Below, in pieces: positions 21,964 through 34,090 of a stretch of 64,000 nt of DNA (positions are counted from its first letter, which is position 1; each line of letters opens with the position of its first letter). The position numbers and the translations under genes are program-made. Source of the DNA: Favolaschia claudopus (lineage: Eukaryota > Basidiomycota > Agaricomycetes > Agaricales > Mycenaceae). The notes under the pieces were generated by a model. It was not told the DNA's origin, did no database searches, and saw nothing but the letters and a program-made list of their open reading frames with translations. The DNA is taken from assembly GCA_037176885.1 (NCBI GenBank), contig JAWWNJ010000181.1:186001-250000 (forward strand). Direction: 5' to 3'.

Positions 21964-23608
21964 ACCTATACTGTTGCAGAGCTTCGGAAATGTGCAAGCT
22001 GGTGTTTGACAAATTTTTCCGGCCCACTCCGCATCTACCTTGGCTTACGTGACCGCGCCATGCTGTTGCTCGGAGCCGGGACCGCTTACTGCTTTGGTCC
22101 GACCTATTCAAGACGTCAATTCAGCTGGGAGATGAATCCGAAGCCCCGGTATTTGTTTTCCTCGTATGATTTCCCGCAAATCCGTTTAGAATTCGGTGTC
22201 TAGGTTCTCGGGAACTGTAGTGCCAAACACAAGCAGACCGGCCGCATCAATGAGCACGGAGTTCTCCGCCATAAACACGTTGAACTTTGCGGCATTGGTG
22301 CTGTTGCGATGATGATGTTCGGTTATTTCCACATCATGGGCTCTGCCGTGCCGGATTTTTCGCCGGATTTCTCAGATAAATCGAGCATGGGCGACGTGAC
22401 TGGTACACCTACCATGTCTTTTCGACAGGTATTGGGCAGGAAGAAATGAGCTATCAAGGTAGGTTTTCATTTCTGCTGGAAATTTAGTATGCAATTACCT
22501 ATTTTTGAAGCGCATCATGACCGTGTCATCCAGATGCATGGCGCGAACGATGTTTCAATCACGAAAGTAACCCACGGCGCCCGACCTTTTGCGGCGCAGA
22601 CATGCCGATCGTTTGGGGCGAGTGTAAGCGATACAAGAGCATTAGGCGGTTGGAACGAGAGCGGTTCGTTCAAGAATTGTTACGATCGTGCGCTACCAGT
22701 CTGCGCTCTGCTGGGTGCTGCATTCTTCAATAGTTTAAAGCCCGAGCTTTACCGAGTTGCTCGGGATGTTCTCGGTACGTTCCGTTGCCTCGCAAAATTG
22801 CAAAGCTTAATATAGACTGGATTAGAGCCTCCAAACGATGTTTCCGAGGAGATATTCCCGTGGATTGAGGACGAACTCGCCGCATTGATAAGCCGCGAAC
22901 ACTCGAATCGTCTCGACTCTCGCTAAGGACATTGCACTGCGGCAATTTCTCAGTGCCATGCTGTGGTTTCGTCGCATCTTGGTGCAGGATCTAGCGGTCA
23001 TTTTCACTCAAACTCCCCATGCTCTGATTTTCAAATATGCACCATTCAATTCCCCTTCCTTTCGCGATTTCGCCGCTTCTTCCACTGCCGCTATCGATGC
23101 CGCAGAGGAGACGGCTCGACTTGCCTTACAAAATCTTCCCCAACATCTGGTTGCCTCGCTTCAAGGTGCGCTTGCTACAAAGAACCTCGCATTTGAACGT
23201 GAGCGTCAAAACTATCACAATGAAATGGCCTCAATGCGCAATGAACTGGGACAAATGAAGACACTGTTGGAGCTTGTGGCTGGAACGAAACGCGTGAAGC
23301 GCGCGCATGGTATGTTTCTCAGCCAATATGATTCAAAGTTTGCGCTCAATTATTTCTCTTGCGGTAGGAAATCTTACGGAAGGTTTGATCTCACTGGCAT
23401 TTCCCTATCAGGAGGTTTGATGATGCGGTGAGCTCGGCATGTTCGATTCATTTGAAATTCTGTCAATATCTCAGCGGAATTGTAGGGTTTTGCTTGCTTA
23501 AGCTTCTCTAATGTGGAAGAGATGTCTGACAATGCCATTCTAATACTTACCGTCCAATTATGATTGATAGATATATTTTGACATTTGCGATGCATTCACC
23601 ATTCACCT

Positions 23609-23900
23609 GTTGAAGTATTTATTTCTCTTCCATTTACCGTACCTTACATTCTCCAACTCGCAATCCGTTCCGTTACGCGTCACACATTCCTTATGTAGCT
23701 TTGTGTCACCGTCACATTCCTCAGTCGTTTCCTCCACGACTGAGGTATGTGCATTCGTATCTACTGTCCTTACAGCTTACTGATTCTCCTGGTAGTTTAT
23801 ACTTACTGTATTCTATCAGGTATATAATACACGAGTCGTTTCCCTCCACGACTGAGTTTGTACTTACTGTATTCTATCATCACCTGCCTCGTTTCCTCTC
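23609..23900 (+). repeat. LTR-like sequence with CAGTCGT hairpins
   Basis: It begins TGTTGAAG and contains CAGTCGT/ACGACTG hairpins (23732-23754 and 23832-23856) and a direct repeat ACTTACTGTATTCTATCA (about 23803 and 23862). The Copia LTR at 62082-62320 has the same start (TGTTG) and a comparable hairpin with GACTGAGGT. It may be a partial or solo LTR just upstream of the Gypsy gag, or the Gypsy 5' LTR itself. No matching 3' copy was found after 31731. Confidence 0.45.
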
Positions 23901-24389
23901 CTAGTGAGTCTTGGACTCTTCGGTGCTTAAAAGGCAGATTTCTACGAGGTAGCACATGTGTAACACCATCATTCTTTTTTATCTCGTGACCGTGTTGTAC
24001 TTAGAACCATCTCCACTTCCCGCTCCGTTTCCATTATCCTGCCCTCATAGATGATCTCATTCCACCTTTGTTTTACTTACTTACTTGTTATAAATACTAC
24101 GATGTATTAGCTACAATTCTTTGGTGAATCTAGAACTTAAACCAGTCACTCTGTTCGCCACAAACTAGCTCTCGTGTGCCGAAACTCTTGCCTTACGGTA
24201 AACTTTCGTCACATATTTTTGACTCTTAACTAGTATCTTTGCTCTTCGTCGCCGCTTGCTCTGGTTACCTGTGGTCTGATCAACCGCCGCTACCGACTTC
24301 GACGACGACTCTCTCACCAAAGTTTTTCTCTTGTCTCATCTCCTGTCTCAACTCTTGCTTTTTTTCTCGTACTCTCTCATCTCGACGCA

Positions 24390-26533
24390 ATGGCTCAATT
24401 TACTCGTGGAAGCGGACGTTCTCCTTATATTACTCGGGCGACTACTCGGAACAATCGTGTTACTGTCGAGGAACATGCGGAGGATAGTGAGTCTTCCACT
24501 TCTATTTCTTCTTCTATTGGTTCCGAGCATCGCGCTCCCGAGCAATCCGCTCCCAAGTCGGCTTTGGGTTCGCCCAAGTCGCGCAGCGTTACACCCGAAC
24601 TGTTGTTCAGCCGGGTTGTTTCCGCTTCACCATTCGGCGGTTAGTGCCCCACCTCCTCAGGTGGTGGAGGGAGCTTTTCCCTCTCAGGAAAGCTCCGGGC
24701 TGTTGCTTGTCCCGTTGCTTGACAGCAGCGTGGACTTTGGTATTCTCGACTTGGATGCAAGCGAGAATCGCGAGACCTGGACGCAGGTTACTCGCCAGTC
24801 TTCCAAGTCTCACAAGGAAGACAAGAAGTCGGTTGGGGCCGAACTTAATCGTTCTACCTCCGCTTCTACGTCGCCAATTGAACGTGCGACTAAGGAAATG
24901 AGCTCCAAGGAGCTTAGGCAGATTGGCAAGCGCTACATGCGCACGGCCAAGGCTGCTGATAAGAGCCGTCGAGTTTCTCGTGTTTCCGACGAGGAACTTA
25001 TTTCTCTCGCCTCTGATGATGAGGATAAAATTGCGAAAGTTAAATTGAACACATTTAACTCACCTCGCTTCACAGGTGCTCAGGCCCAATCCACACCCGC
25101 ACCGGTTCGGAAGGTTGAAGTCCGCTCGGCTTCGCCTTCTGGAAGCGAAATCTCTCGAGGCGAAGGGCCGTCTCAGCCGAAGGGTAAAGGACCTGATCCT
25201 CGCAATTGGGGCGAGGTTGATTGGTCGGACCAGTTCTCTGAAGCTGAGTTTGAAGCTCAACGCGCTGCGTTTGCTAATTTCGAAGAAATTAATCGAAATA
25301 AAAAGGAGCCTATTTCTACTCCTTCTGATTTATTCCGGATGGTCCCGTGAATAATGTACCATCGGATAGCTCTTCTACTACCGTTGTAATTAATAAATCT
25401 GAATATAATTCTCCTCCGAATGAATCAGTGTCTGGCCAGACCATTATTTCGCTATCAGACGAGAAATTGAACCTTCAGAAACGCTTGAAGGCAATTAAAC
25501 TTGAGGAGAAGCGTCAGAGAGACGTCGAAATAGCGGAAGCGAAACGCACCGCTAAGTTGCTTAAGAAGAAGCAGGCTAAACAGGTTAAGAACCGCGCTAA
25601 GGAAGCGGTTGAAGCGAGCATTGAGCGGGAAATTCGCACCAAAAGTTCTGGTAAAAGCGAACGGAAACGCTCGAATTCCCCTCCTGCTAGACCCCCTTGT
25701 AGGCGGAACATTTATTGACAAAGTTATTCGCGAGGCTGCCGCTCGGATTCCTCCCCCCTTCGTCAAGCTCGAGCTCGAGTTCATCCAGCTCGAGTTCCTC
25801 GAGCTCCAGCTCAGATTCCTCCGAGGAAGATTCCTCTGACTCGGACGACAGTCGAGCAGCTCGGATAGCTCTTCCAGCTCTGACGAGAGTGGTACCGACT
25901 CTGGAAAGTCTGTGAAACGGAGTCATCATAAATCTCGTTCCCGCAAACACAAGGGAAAACGTAGCCATTCTCGCAAGTCGCGGAAATCTAGTAAATCGCG
26001 ACGCGCGAAAGGCTCACGTAGAATGAGATCTAAATCTCGCCGGGTTTCTAAAACGAGCTTGAAGCCTATCCCACCTACCAAATATTACAATGGATCAGTC
26101 GATCCTTATGCATATTCCGGTTCGTTCGCGAAAGCACGAACTATGTAACCATGGGTAAAGTCCTAAGGAAGATCAGACTTTCATTATTAGTTACTTCATG
26201 ACCGGAACGGCTGGAGATTTTTACCAACGCAAAGTTAACGTTGTTAAATATGAGAAATCTTGGACTTTAACCAAGTTCTTCACCGAACTATTGAACTATT
26301 GCTTCCCTAAAGATTTTAGGTTGAAACAGCGTACAAAATTGAACGGACTTTTCCAAGGTTCTAAATCAGTAACTGAACACATCGCTGAATACGAACAGTT
26401 ACATACTATGATTGGTTTACCAGATGACCAGGAGAAAGTCACCCGTCTCTGGTTAACCTTGCGCAAGGACATCAAGAAGGAGATGTCCCGCCAAAAGCTT
26501 GATCCAGAGGGACGATGTTGTCGTCGAAGCTGA
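24390..26533 (+). pseudogene. Ty3/Gypsy gag, several frameshifts
   Basis: Gag would form the particle that packages the element's RNA. Starting at ATG 24390 (MAQFTRGSGRSPYI), the reading moves through at least five frames: a shift near 24640, another near 25347 (a stop just after SDLFRMVP), others in the Ser-rich run at about 25770-25900, near 25910, and in 26148-26198. The parts include a charged coiled-coil stretch (EKLNLQKRLKAIKLEEKRQ), a long serine run, an Arg/Ser/Lys basic tract (25912-26060) and the gag core with TPIPPTKY-like KPIPPTKYYNGSVDP, ELLNYCFPKDFR and LNGLFQGSKSVTEHIAEYE. The CCHC knuckle lies in the next frame. This gag cannot be made as one protein. Confidence 0.8.
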
Positions 26534-29500
26534 GCATGCTGAAAAGTTGCTTGGGAATTATAAGCCGGAAGATGATAAACCGAAGGCTAGCGCAAGCAAA
26601 CCTTCCAATTTTTCACTTAAGAGCCCTAATCGTCGGCGTAGTGGTCGCTTTTTCAAGAAGCCAACAATTCAATCTTCTTCGGTGAAGTTGAACACTGAAA
26701 AATCGAATTCAGATAAGCCAAGTGCTTCAACGAACAACCAGGCAAAGGGTAAACGAACCCTTGATAACCGTAAAATGTCGACTAAACGTCGTAACGAATT
26801 GATGGCTGCTGGCATGTGCTTAAATTGCGCAGAACCAGGCCATATGGCTCGTAATTGTCCTAAATTAACGAGCATGAATTCGAATCAGAAAGGCAAACCT
26901 CCAGGTTTTGGCGCACACGCAGCGCGAATGCGTACTGCAAACGAATCAGCACTCTCAGCAACTACTGAGGTGTTGGAAACCTTACCCGTTGGGTCTGCGA
27001 TTTTCCGTATGGAAGCTGAGGAGGGCGGGAACCAGGATTTAAAAATTTTGGAAACTGTCAACTCTCACCCGGAAAAGTCGCGACCTATCGGCGATTTAGT
27101 GGCTCGATTCGTTCGCATTGTATTGCAGGAAGCTCAGCCTTACCCTGGAGACGAAGAGGTTCAAGAAGAATCTCGATTCCAAGTGTACGAGACATCGGAA
27201 ACTGAGTATGTTGTCATTGATAACGCAACCACGGAGGATGTGATCTTACCAATGGAATTCTTGTTTGACGAAGACTTCAAGATAGGTCTCTGGTATGCTA
27301 TTGAGCGCCAGCTTGCTATAGGACTTGATCCTGAGGATGTTGAATGGGAAGACCGCTACACTGCGGAAACCGACGACATGTTCGCAACAATGGCAACATT
27401 TATACTACAGGATGTTGATCAAGAAATTGAAGATCCTTTAATCAAGGATAATAAGATTCGGGTTGAATCTTTCAACGAGGAATCTTACCTTGTCACCAGT
27501 ATATTCCGAAACTCAGAACCACAAATTCTTCCCAAAGAATTCCTGCAAAACCGGGACTTTGATCTCTCGGCCTGGTACCTTGAAAAATTTGTGAATTTAC
27601 CTTCCTATTCGGACTCAGAGTCATCTAGTGTGTCTGGATATGAGCCAAGTGAGTCGGAAGATGAGTTCGCCGACTTACCTGAATTATTCGAGGCGAGTGA
27701 TTCAGAATACGAGTCGGATTCGTACTCGGATGATGGGGACTTTGATCTCCCTCGTTGCTTCAGAATTTCTGGATTTTGCGATGAATCTGAAAGAGAAATT
27801 GAACCAAACGACGTTGAAGACTTACCTGGTCAAGAAGAGCACATTCCAACGACGTCTGACTACTCAGATATGCCAGAATTAATGTCCGTTAGCGACTCCG
27901 AGTCTGACATTGATGAGTTTGATGGCTTTGATGATGAAGTCGAACCTGAGTTTAACTCAGCATTGAGACTTTCAGGGAATCTGGGAGAAACGCTGGATGA
28001 TCGTCTGAATCTCCTTTGTGAGGTCCTAGACTTACAGGATATTCCATCATCAAATTCGGAAAATAAACGACTTCGAACCGATCGCATTGGTGATCTTGTA
28101 GCGGAGGGCGCATGTGCCGTTCTTGAATTTCTACAGCCTTATCCGGGCGATGAACTTGTCGAAATAGACAGACCTTGCCGGGACAAGCGTCGTTTCTATC
28201 TTGATCAAGTTGTAGACCGGCAATGGACCGTTTGGGATGAATATTTCCATGAGATTACAATCGTACCGAAAGGTCGATTATTTGATGAAGAATTTGAAAT
28301 CGCGGCGTGGTATGCCAGCGAGCGGTTGTATCAGCTTGAAAGAATAGCTGAGCCACCTCGTCCACTTCATCAAGCGCAAATCGATGATTTACTCTGCAAC
28401 GGAGCAAATCAATATTTGAATGAACGGGTTGAAAAATACCCTGAACTTTCAACTTACCATGTTCGCAAGAAGTATCCCGGACTATATAATGTCTCGGGAG
28501 CGAGCAAACGAGGTTCTCGTTGGCAGTTGGACCTGCCAGAGGAATATCTGATGAACTGGCGGTTCAACCTTGTAAATTGGATCCGCCGAAAGCGCGGTAG
28601 AATTGAACATGAAGAAAGTTTTCGTTGGAATACGCTTGATATGGAAGATGGCTTTGGCTACAGTTGAACATCTCATAATGCATATGCTCACAATGCATAA
28701 ACCTCATTCTGCATAGTGTTTTGGGGTCCACCAACTTGGTAGGCTGGTGTTTTATGCATTTTCTCATATTGCCTAATGCATAAGGCTTGGGGCAAGTTTG
28801 TAGTGCATTATGCATTATGAGATCGCAAAATTGATACAATTTGGTGGCAATTTGGCCGTTTGTGTCACTCTTCTAACGCATATGGGTACTACTCACGTCA
28901 AAAACACCAGTTTATAATTTTGACCGCTTTTACGACAACTGGTGGACAATCCGGCATCTGCCGCACTTCCATATATAGTAAATTCGTGATAATGTCACAT
29001 ATGTCACACTGTGTGACAGTATGTAGGAATGCATATTGCTCATAATGCATAGCGCTTGGTGGTCCACTGACGCTATGCATTATGAGATGTTCAACTGTAT
29101 TTGTATCTTCTCTTTGAGACGTCGTATTCAGAACAGGAGATTCGATTATTTGAAGTAATTCAATCAATTGAAATCGAACGCGATACAGTTGAAGTTGAAT
29201 TCGGTAGACCAAGTGCGCTACCTAAATTATCGTATTTGTTGAAAATGCTTGCGGATGTGCGGTTCAATGAAGTATTGGAATCGTCTATTTTATACTGTGG
29301 AGGAATTCAGGTTCCCGCAGATCAAGTAAATGGAATTTCACGCACCGCGTGCATGCCTCGAATCCCTGATAAAATCGTCGCAAAGCCGTTGATTATTGTA
29401 GTTCATGTCAACGGGCACCCAGCGCGTGCACTCGTCGATTTGGGTTCACTTGGGGATTTGAGTTCAACTTCCCTGGCAGATCAGCTTCAAATTAAACGAC

Positions 29501-31731
29501 GAGAATTGAACGAACCAATTGTTCTTCAACTGGCCGTTCAAGGCTCAAGGTCGAAAATCAATCACTCAGTTGAAGTGAGCTTCAAGTATCAAGACATTAA
29601 TTGTCCACGTACTTTCTATCTTGCCAATGTGAGTGGTTATGACTTGATTCTCGGAACGGCATGGCTGTTTCAACATCAAGTTAATATTGGGCTCAACCCC
29701 GCTCGAGATTGCGTTGGAAGCGCGAAATGCTTACCTCTTTCCGGTGTCGCAACTGCGAAAATTTATTCGCATTCAGCTGAGTTAGCTGATAATGTGGTTC
29801 AATCGGCTCGAGACGAGTTGATGGAATACGCAAAGCCAATATGTAAGAAAGCTGCTGAAACACCTCTGCCGCCCTTACGTGCAATCAACCATACAATTCC
29901 GTTGATTGACGAGAAGAAAATCTTACCCTGGAGACCATCTCGGTGTACTGAGGCTCTTCGTCCTCAATGGGATGAAAAGCGCCGGAACTATCTGAAAACC
30001 GGGCGCTGGAAAATAACGAGCTCGGGCAATACTGTTCCGATGCTGTTGATTTCGAAAGCAAAGACCAACCCGCCAAAATTACGCACCGTGGTTGACTTGC
30101 GAGCACGCAACAAAAATACTCACAAGTTGTCTTCTCCACTTCCGGACATGGAAGGTATTTTGCGCCGAGTTGCTCGGTGTAAATATCGATCGCTGATTGA
30201 TGGACAGGATGCCTACGAACAAATTCGTATAATTCCCGAACATGTGGACCGTACCACAGTAACCACTCCTGACGGTAATATGGTCAGCCTAGTAATCCAA
30301 ATAGGCGACTGTAATGCGCCAGCGACGTACCAATCGTTAGTGAACTATCTATTTTCCGACTTCATTGGAAGATTCATGGATGTATATCTCGACGATATCA
30401 TCATCTATTCCGAAACTCTTGAGGAGCATATAAAGCACGTTAAATCTATTATAGATGTGCTAAAGCGTGAGACGCTTTACCTCAGCGAGCATAAGCTTCA
30501 ATTTTTGAAGCCGGAAATGAAAGTCCTCGGTCGCATTGTTGACGATGATGGTATCCGAATGGATCCTGACAAAGTCGACAGTGTCTTAAATTGGAAAACC
30601 CCAAACAATCGGGACTTACTGCGCGCGTTTTTAGGTTCGATTGGGTATCTTGCTGATGACTTGGCTCGTATTCGTGAACCGATGGGAATTCTCCACGGTT
30701 TGACTGGAGATACTGTGCCGTTTCGCTGGGGTTATACTCAGCAACGGGCTTTTGAAGACTGCAAAAAGAATATTCATCAGTCTCGCGAGCACCGTCGCGG
30801 TCCGTTGAAATACGGACCTGATGCCGATCCTGCATTTCTCGTGACTGACGGATCAAGCTCTGCAATTGCTGGAGTTGTGAGCCAAGGCGCTGATTGGAAA
30901 TCAGCGAAAGTGGCCGCATTCTTCAGTGCGAAACTCAACTCGGCGCAGCGAAATTATCCTGTGCATGAGATTGAGATGTTAGCAGGTGTTGAAGCGATGC
31001 TACGGCATCGTGACATACTGCAGGGATTCCATGTTAAATGGATAACAGACCACAAGGGTCTTATTCACTTCATGAACCAAAAGAACTTGTCGGGACGACA
31101 AGCCCGGTGGATGGAAAAAATCTCTGAATTTGATTTCGAGGTTGTATATGTTCCTGGAACAGAAAATGTTCTCGCGGACGCATTATCTCGCATCTATTCA
31201 AACGAGGCACCCGGAACTGTTCGCGCGAGAAGCGAATACACGTACCATGATGTCGTCGACAATGATGCACTCAATATTAGCTCCATTTCCATGCCGGTTT
31301 TTGCGGGTTCTGAAGCGAAAGCAATGGCAAGCGACCGTGTCTTGAGGTGTGCAACTAAGGCTGCGGAGCAGAAGCAGAAACAGGACCTCGCTAAGGCGAA
31401 ACAGACCCAAGAAAGTCGTGTCTTGAGGTCGATGACTCGTGCTGCAAACGAGAAGAAATTTGCTTCCACAGGAGAAGCAAAGGAGGGCGGGAGTACCCAA
31501 ACGAAATTGAAAACAGCTGACGCGAAGTCAAGCAGCTCCGACGCGCAGTCTGAGTCAAGAGCAGGCACCGACATGAAGTCAAGTGCGGAGGCAAAGTCGT
31601 TTGACAGCGGTGATCAAACTTTGATCCCGGAAGCAAATCCGGCATCAATGGAATCTTTTTCTCCGTCTCCCACCTCTAGAAGTAGACTAGTAGCGTCAAG
31701 CTTTACTAGTCACTTGAGAATAGATTGTTGA
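26499..31731 (+). pseudogene. Ty3/Gypsy pol: CCHC knuckle, repeat domain, protease, RT, RNase H; no integrase; split by a MITE
   Basis: The reading is open from 26499 to 28658, then from 29100 to 31731 in the phase restored by removing the MITE at 28661-29097 and one TA. Features in order: CLNCAEPGHMARNC zinc knuckle (about 26815); an unusual section with four ~80-residue repeats (27085-28615) around an Asp/Glu/Ser-rich stretch; an aspartic-protease-like site ARALVDLGSLGDLSS (29420-29470), in which the usual Ser/Thr after Asp is Leu; reverse transcriptase with RSLIDGQDAYEQI and the YLDDIIIYS active site (about 30385); RNase H with FLVTDGSSSAIAGV, HEIEMLAGVEA, ITDHKGLIHF and VLADALSR. After this comes a low-complexity tail ending HLRIDC. 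Relatives continue into integrase, which is absent here. RT and RNase H look intact; MITE insertion, gag damage and the missing integrase make the copy non-autonomous. Confidence 0.9.
28661..29097. mobile_element. 437-bp TA-flanked MITE (family A) inside the Gypsy pol frame
   Basis: The TIRs CAGTTGAACATCTCATAATG and its complement are about 24 bp and perfect, with TA at 28659-28660 and 29098-29099. Internal ATGCATTATGAG motifs repeat the terminus. The ends match the 1.69-kb element at 7534-9226. Confidence 0.93.
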
Positions 31732-32116
31732 ATAGAAGTGGTTGCACACAAAAGTGGGTTGAATGTAAGATGATATTCAACGGAAGTATCTACGACTTTT
31801 TATACATGGTAGGGAGTCTCTGAGACAGGGATAAATGACATAGGAAACTAGGTAGGGTCTCAGGATAGGAATGATGAGGAGAGAATGGAATGTAGAGTCA
31901 AGGGATAAAAGATAGACATAGGAACAATATTCAAGACTCACGATCGTAGACTTGGAGCCGAGACATCCTGTGATCCATGACAGTGAGCGATTTTGACTAC
32001 GATTTTTTTGCATGGGAAACACACATTTGTACCGTTTCTGCCCAACCTGCGCCAGCAAACCAATATGTTGAGCATGAACACGACTAAATAGAGGACATTT
32101 TGTGCGATCACAAGTT
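31732..32116. other. No recognised gene; possible Gypsy 3' remnant
   Basis: The sequence downstream of pol contains TTCAACGGAAG (31772), a motif also seen in the otherwise unassigned stretch 36640-37480. This may be LTR-derived DNA, but no paired repeat was found. Confidence 0.35.
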
Positions 32117-32270
32117 CCCGACATCTGCCGAATTTCCTTTTATGGTACTTGTGCGACTGATGTCACACGTGTCACAGGCTGAGACCGTATGCAAGAATGC
32201 ATATTTCTCAAATCTCATAATGCATAGGGCTTGGGGGTCCACGGACCGTATGCATTATGAGATCCAACTG
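32117..32270. mobile_element. Truncated family A MITE (right end only)
   Basis: From CGACATCTGCCGAATTTCC to TTATGAGATCCAACTG followed by TA (32271-32272), it matches the right 150 bp of the MITE at 28661-29097. No left terminus is visible. Confidence 0.75.
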
Positions 32271-32317
32271 TAGCTACTTCCACGCCGCTATACGCAATCC
32301 AGGATTTTTCCGACAGA

Positions 32318-32600
32318 CCCACTCAGGCTGAGAATTGCCTACTCGGCCTGAGTAGGTCCGCGTCTGAGTAGGTTCTCACCTACTCAATCCGAGTATGCCG
32401 AACCCACTCGGCACAAATCCACAAATCCACTCACTATGAGTGGGTTTCCGAAAATTGACCGGCATGGCCTCCCAGCTGATGCCGGTGTGTTCGGCACCAT
32501 CCGAGCAATCAGATTTGATATGCGGCGATGCTGCGCCGTCTTGGGCACACACATGGCAAGTTATTTGCGGAAGTTGATGAGCTTCCGCGCTCTGTCCCGA
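32318..32600 (+). repeat. Hairpin array and flank, inverted copy of 7047-7380
   Basis: About six hairpin units of the GAGTGGGT type (32318-32455), followed by a segment matching the other copy through GACCGGCATGG and GGCGATGCTGCGCCG. Confidence 0.7.
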
Positions 32601-33381
32601 CCACCATGTCGATTTTCAAAATTCTTATATTTCGACTTCTGCGGTCGCAAGGGGGCCCTCAAGACAAACTGGAGAAGTTCCACAATAGAACCCATCCCTC
32701 GTTGGTTGAGCCTCAAGCTCCCGCTGCGCTGCAAGGCCGCGAAGACCCCCTCCTCTGCTCAAGATAACTACCGCCGCTGTTGTGGGCCGAGGCACCTCAG
32801 ACTGCGCCGCCGTATGGCCCCCGCACTCCTCAAGTCCTCCCCCCAGCGCTTGAGCCCACTGATCCCACAGCGCTTCAAGAGCGCAAGATGCGGCGGAAGA
32901 CGCCATCCTTTCAAAAAAACTTCACCAACGGCCGAGGCACCTCAAGCTGCGGCGCCGCTCTGGCCTCTGCACTCCTCAAGCCCTCATACAGCACCGTTTA
33001 CTTCCATCCAGTATTGGATGATTCCGACTCACCATGCCCATCAAGCAGCGCCTTCAAGCTCGTTGCCGAATCAATACGTCCATCACTCCCACTGTGGATG
33101 GTGCGACCCCTGGCGAAGTCTTCAAGCTGTATCAAGAATCTTCGGTGGCGTCCTCAAGCACAAAGTGGGCAGCGGGGGCGCACAGCGCATCGACGAAAGT
33201 ATTGCTGGCACTGCGCTTAGCAACCGGAGTTCCCGGATCGTTGCCCGACCCAACCCGGGCACTGTTCGGGGCCGTGCCGCCGTATTACGCCGTGTGGACT
33301 TGTCGAGCGGTGATTTCATTGTCGCCACTCGCTCGCCTCCGTGTCCCCGCTCAAGTTCAAGTCGTTCAAGCTCAAATCTAA
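32528..33381 (+). CDS. Hypothetical gene fragment, unrecognised
   Basis: One frame reads from MLRRLGHTHGKLFAEVDELP (32528) to 32767 and resumes at 32780 in the same frame; another frame is open at 33034-33381. The first 50 residues resemble the minus-strand segment at 7250-7047. The segment holds repeated CTCAAGC words and a partial internal duplication (GAGGCACCTCA at 32789 and 32933). No domain is recognised, and the frame changes suggest introns or decay. Confidence 0.3.
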
Positions 33382-33529
33382 GCGCCTTTACACGTCAAAC
33401 CTTTTCCTTTCTAGAGTATTACCAAGCTCTGGCCAACGCCAGCCCAGAAGTCCGTGGGCTCGTTTCTTTGCGAACTGGGATGGCTGCAAAGGGACGACAT
33501 GCGACAGCGTCGGTGTAATGGTGGACACC

Positions 33530-33990
33530 GGGGATTTTTACCTGGGAAGAGAACTCGACCCAGGTCCCACAGGGTTTTAACCGGAGGTCCCGCCATTCCA
33601 ACGGCCGGCCAGTTTTCACCGATTGCCAGCGTCTTGTGTGAAACCCCTGGAATTCGTGTGTGCTCGGTTGACAGTTTGTAGCGATACGTGGAGATAGCCA
33701 CCTTTACATTTAACTACTTACATATTTGTTTTCCGTAAACTCGTTGTTCAGGCATTTGGACCACGCGAGTATAATATATCCCCCCGTCGACCGCTCCAGC
33801 GTGAACTCAGGCCTTGTGTTTTACACTGTTTGATTGAATCAAAGTGATAACTAGCATTGTTTTTCAAGTACTTTCATCCTGTTATGACACTTTTTTTTGC
33901 TGAGGATACATTGAGCTTTTCCAGATATGGCAATAATCAGAAACTGTCCTGTTATTGATGCATCGTCAGGGCATAATGAATAGCCGAGTA
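33530..33990. other. No recognised gene
   Basis: Unique-looking sequence with no supported frame. Confidence 0.35.
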
Positions 33991-33995
33991 TTCTA

Positions 33996-34090
33996 CTCGG
34001 TGTTACAAAAAGTAACCGATAATTTGGTCACTCCTTCACGGCCACGTGATAATTTTTTGAAGTGTCGCGCTTCAAGTATACCCCTGAAAT
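33996..34090. mobile_element. Partial family K terminus
   Basis: It starts CTCGGTGTTACAAAAAGTAACC after TA (33994-33995) and resembles the left ~90 bp of the complete element at 53055-54186 (shared CCACGTGATA). The matching right end was not found. A mirror CCGAGTA sits immediately upstream (33984-33990). Confidence 0.55.

Larger units (their letters stand above)
17814..23440 (+). pseudogene. Crypton-like tyrosine recombinase (Ndc10-type fold), split and decayed
   Basis: Crypton-type recombinases move DNA elements without a DDE transposase. Segments in order: 17814-18258, an N-terminal region then the core-binding start QTYQRHFRSFQAWW and VAKVAMFLEYESTREK, with a frameshift near 18075; 19782-20015, SSVGRSQISGVITALESYRF to KAQITKAAGG, an exon with no ATG; about 21454-22460, the catalytic region with AELRKCASWCLTNFSGPLRI, an in-frame TAG near 22200 and QTGRINEHG; about 22508-22769, DVSITKVTHGARPFAAQ, ALGGW and NCYDRALP, the likely His/Arg and Tyr motifs; 22812-23311, IFPWIEDELAAL, then after a frameshift near 22920 KDIALRQFLSAMLWFRRILV and a coiled-coil tail. 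The Arg expected after LLLGAGTA is missing. The usual C-terminal GCR1_C-like domain is lost. Introns at 18259 and near 20011 are hugely expanded by insertions. Confidence 0.75.

Noticed and set aside
32436..33518. 360-aa plus-strand frame as one protein
   Set aside because: Its Arg/Ser/Pro-rich composition and absence of motifs look like an out-of-frame reading; the neighbouring frame from 32528 is more coding-like. It starts within a repeat.
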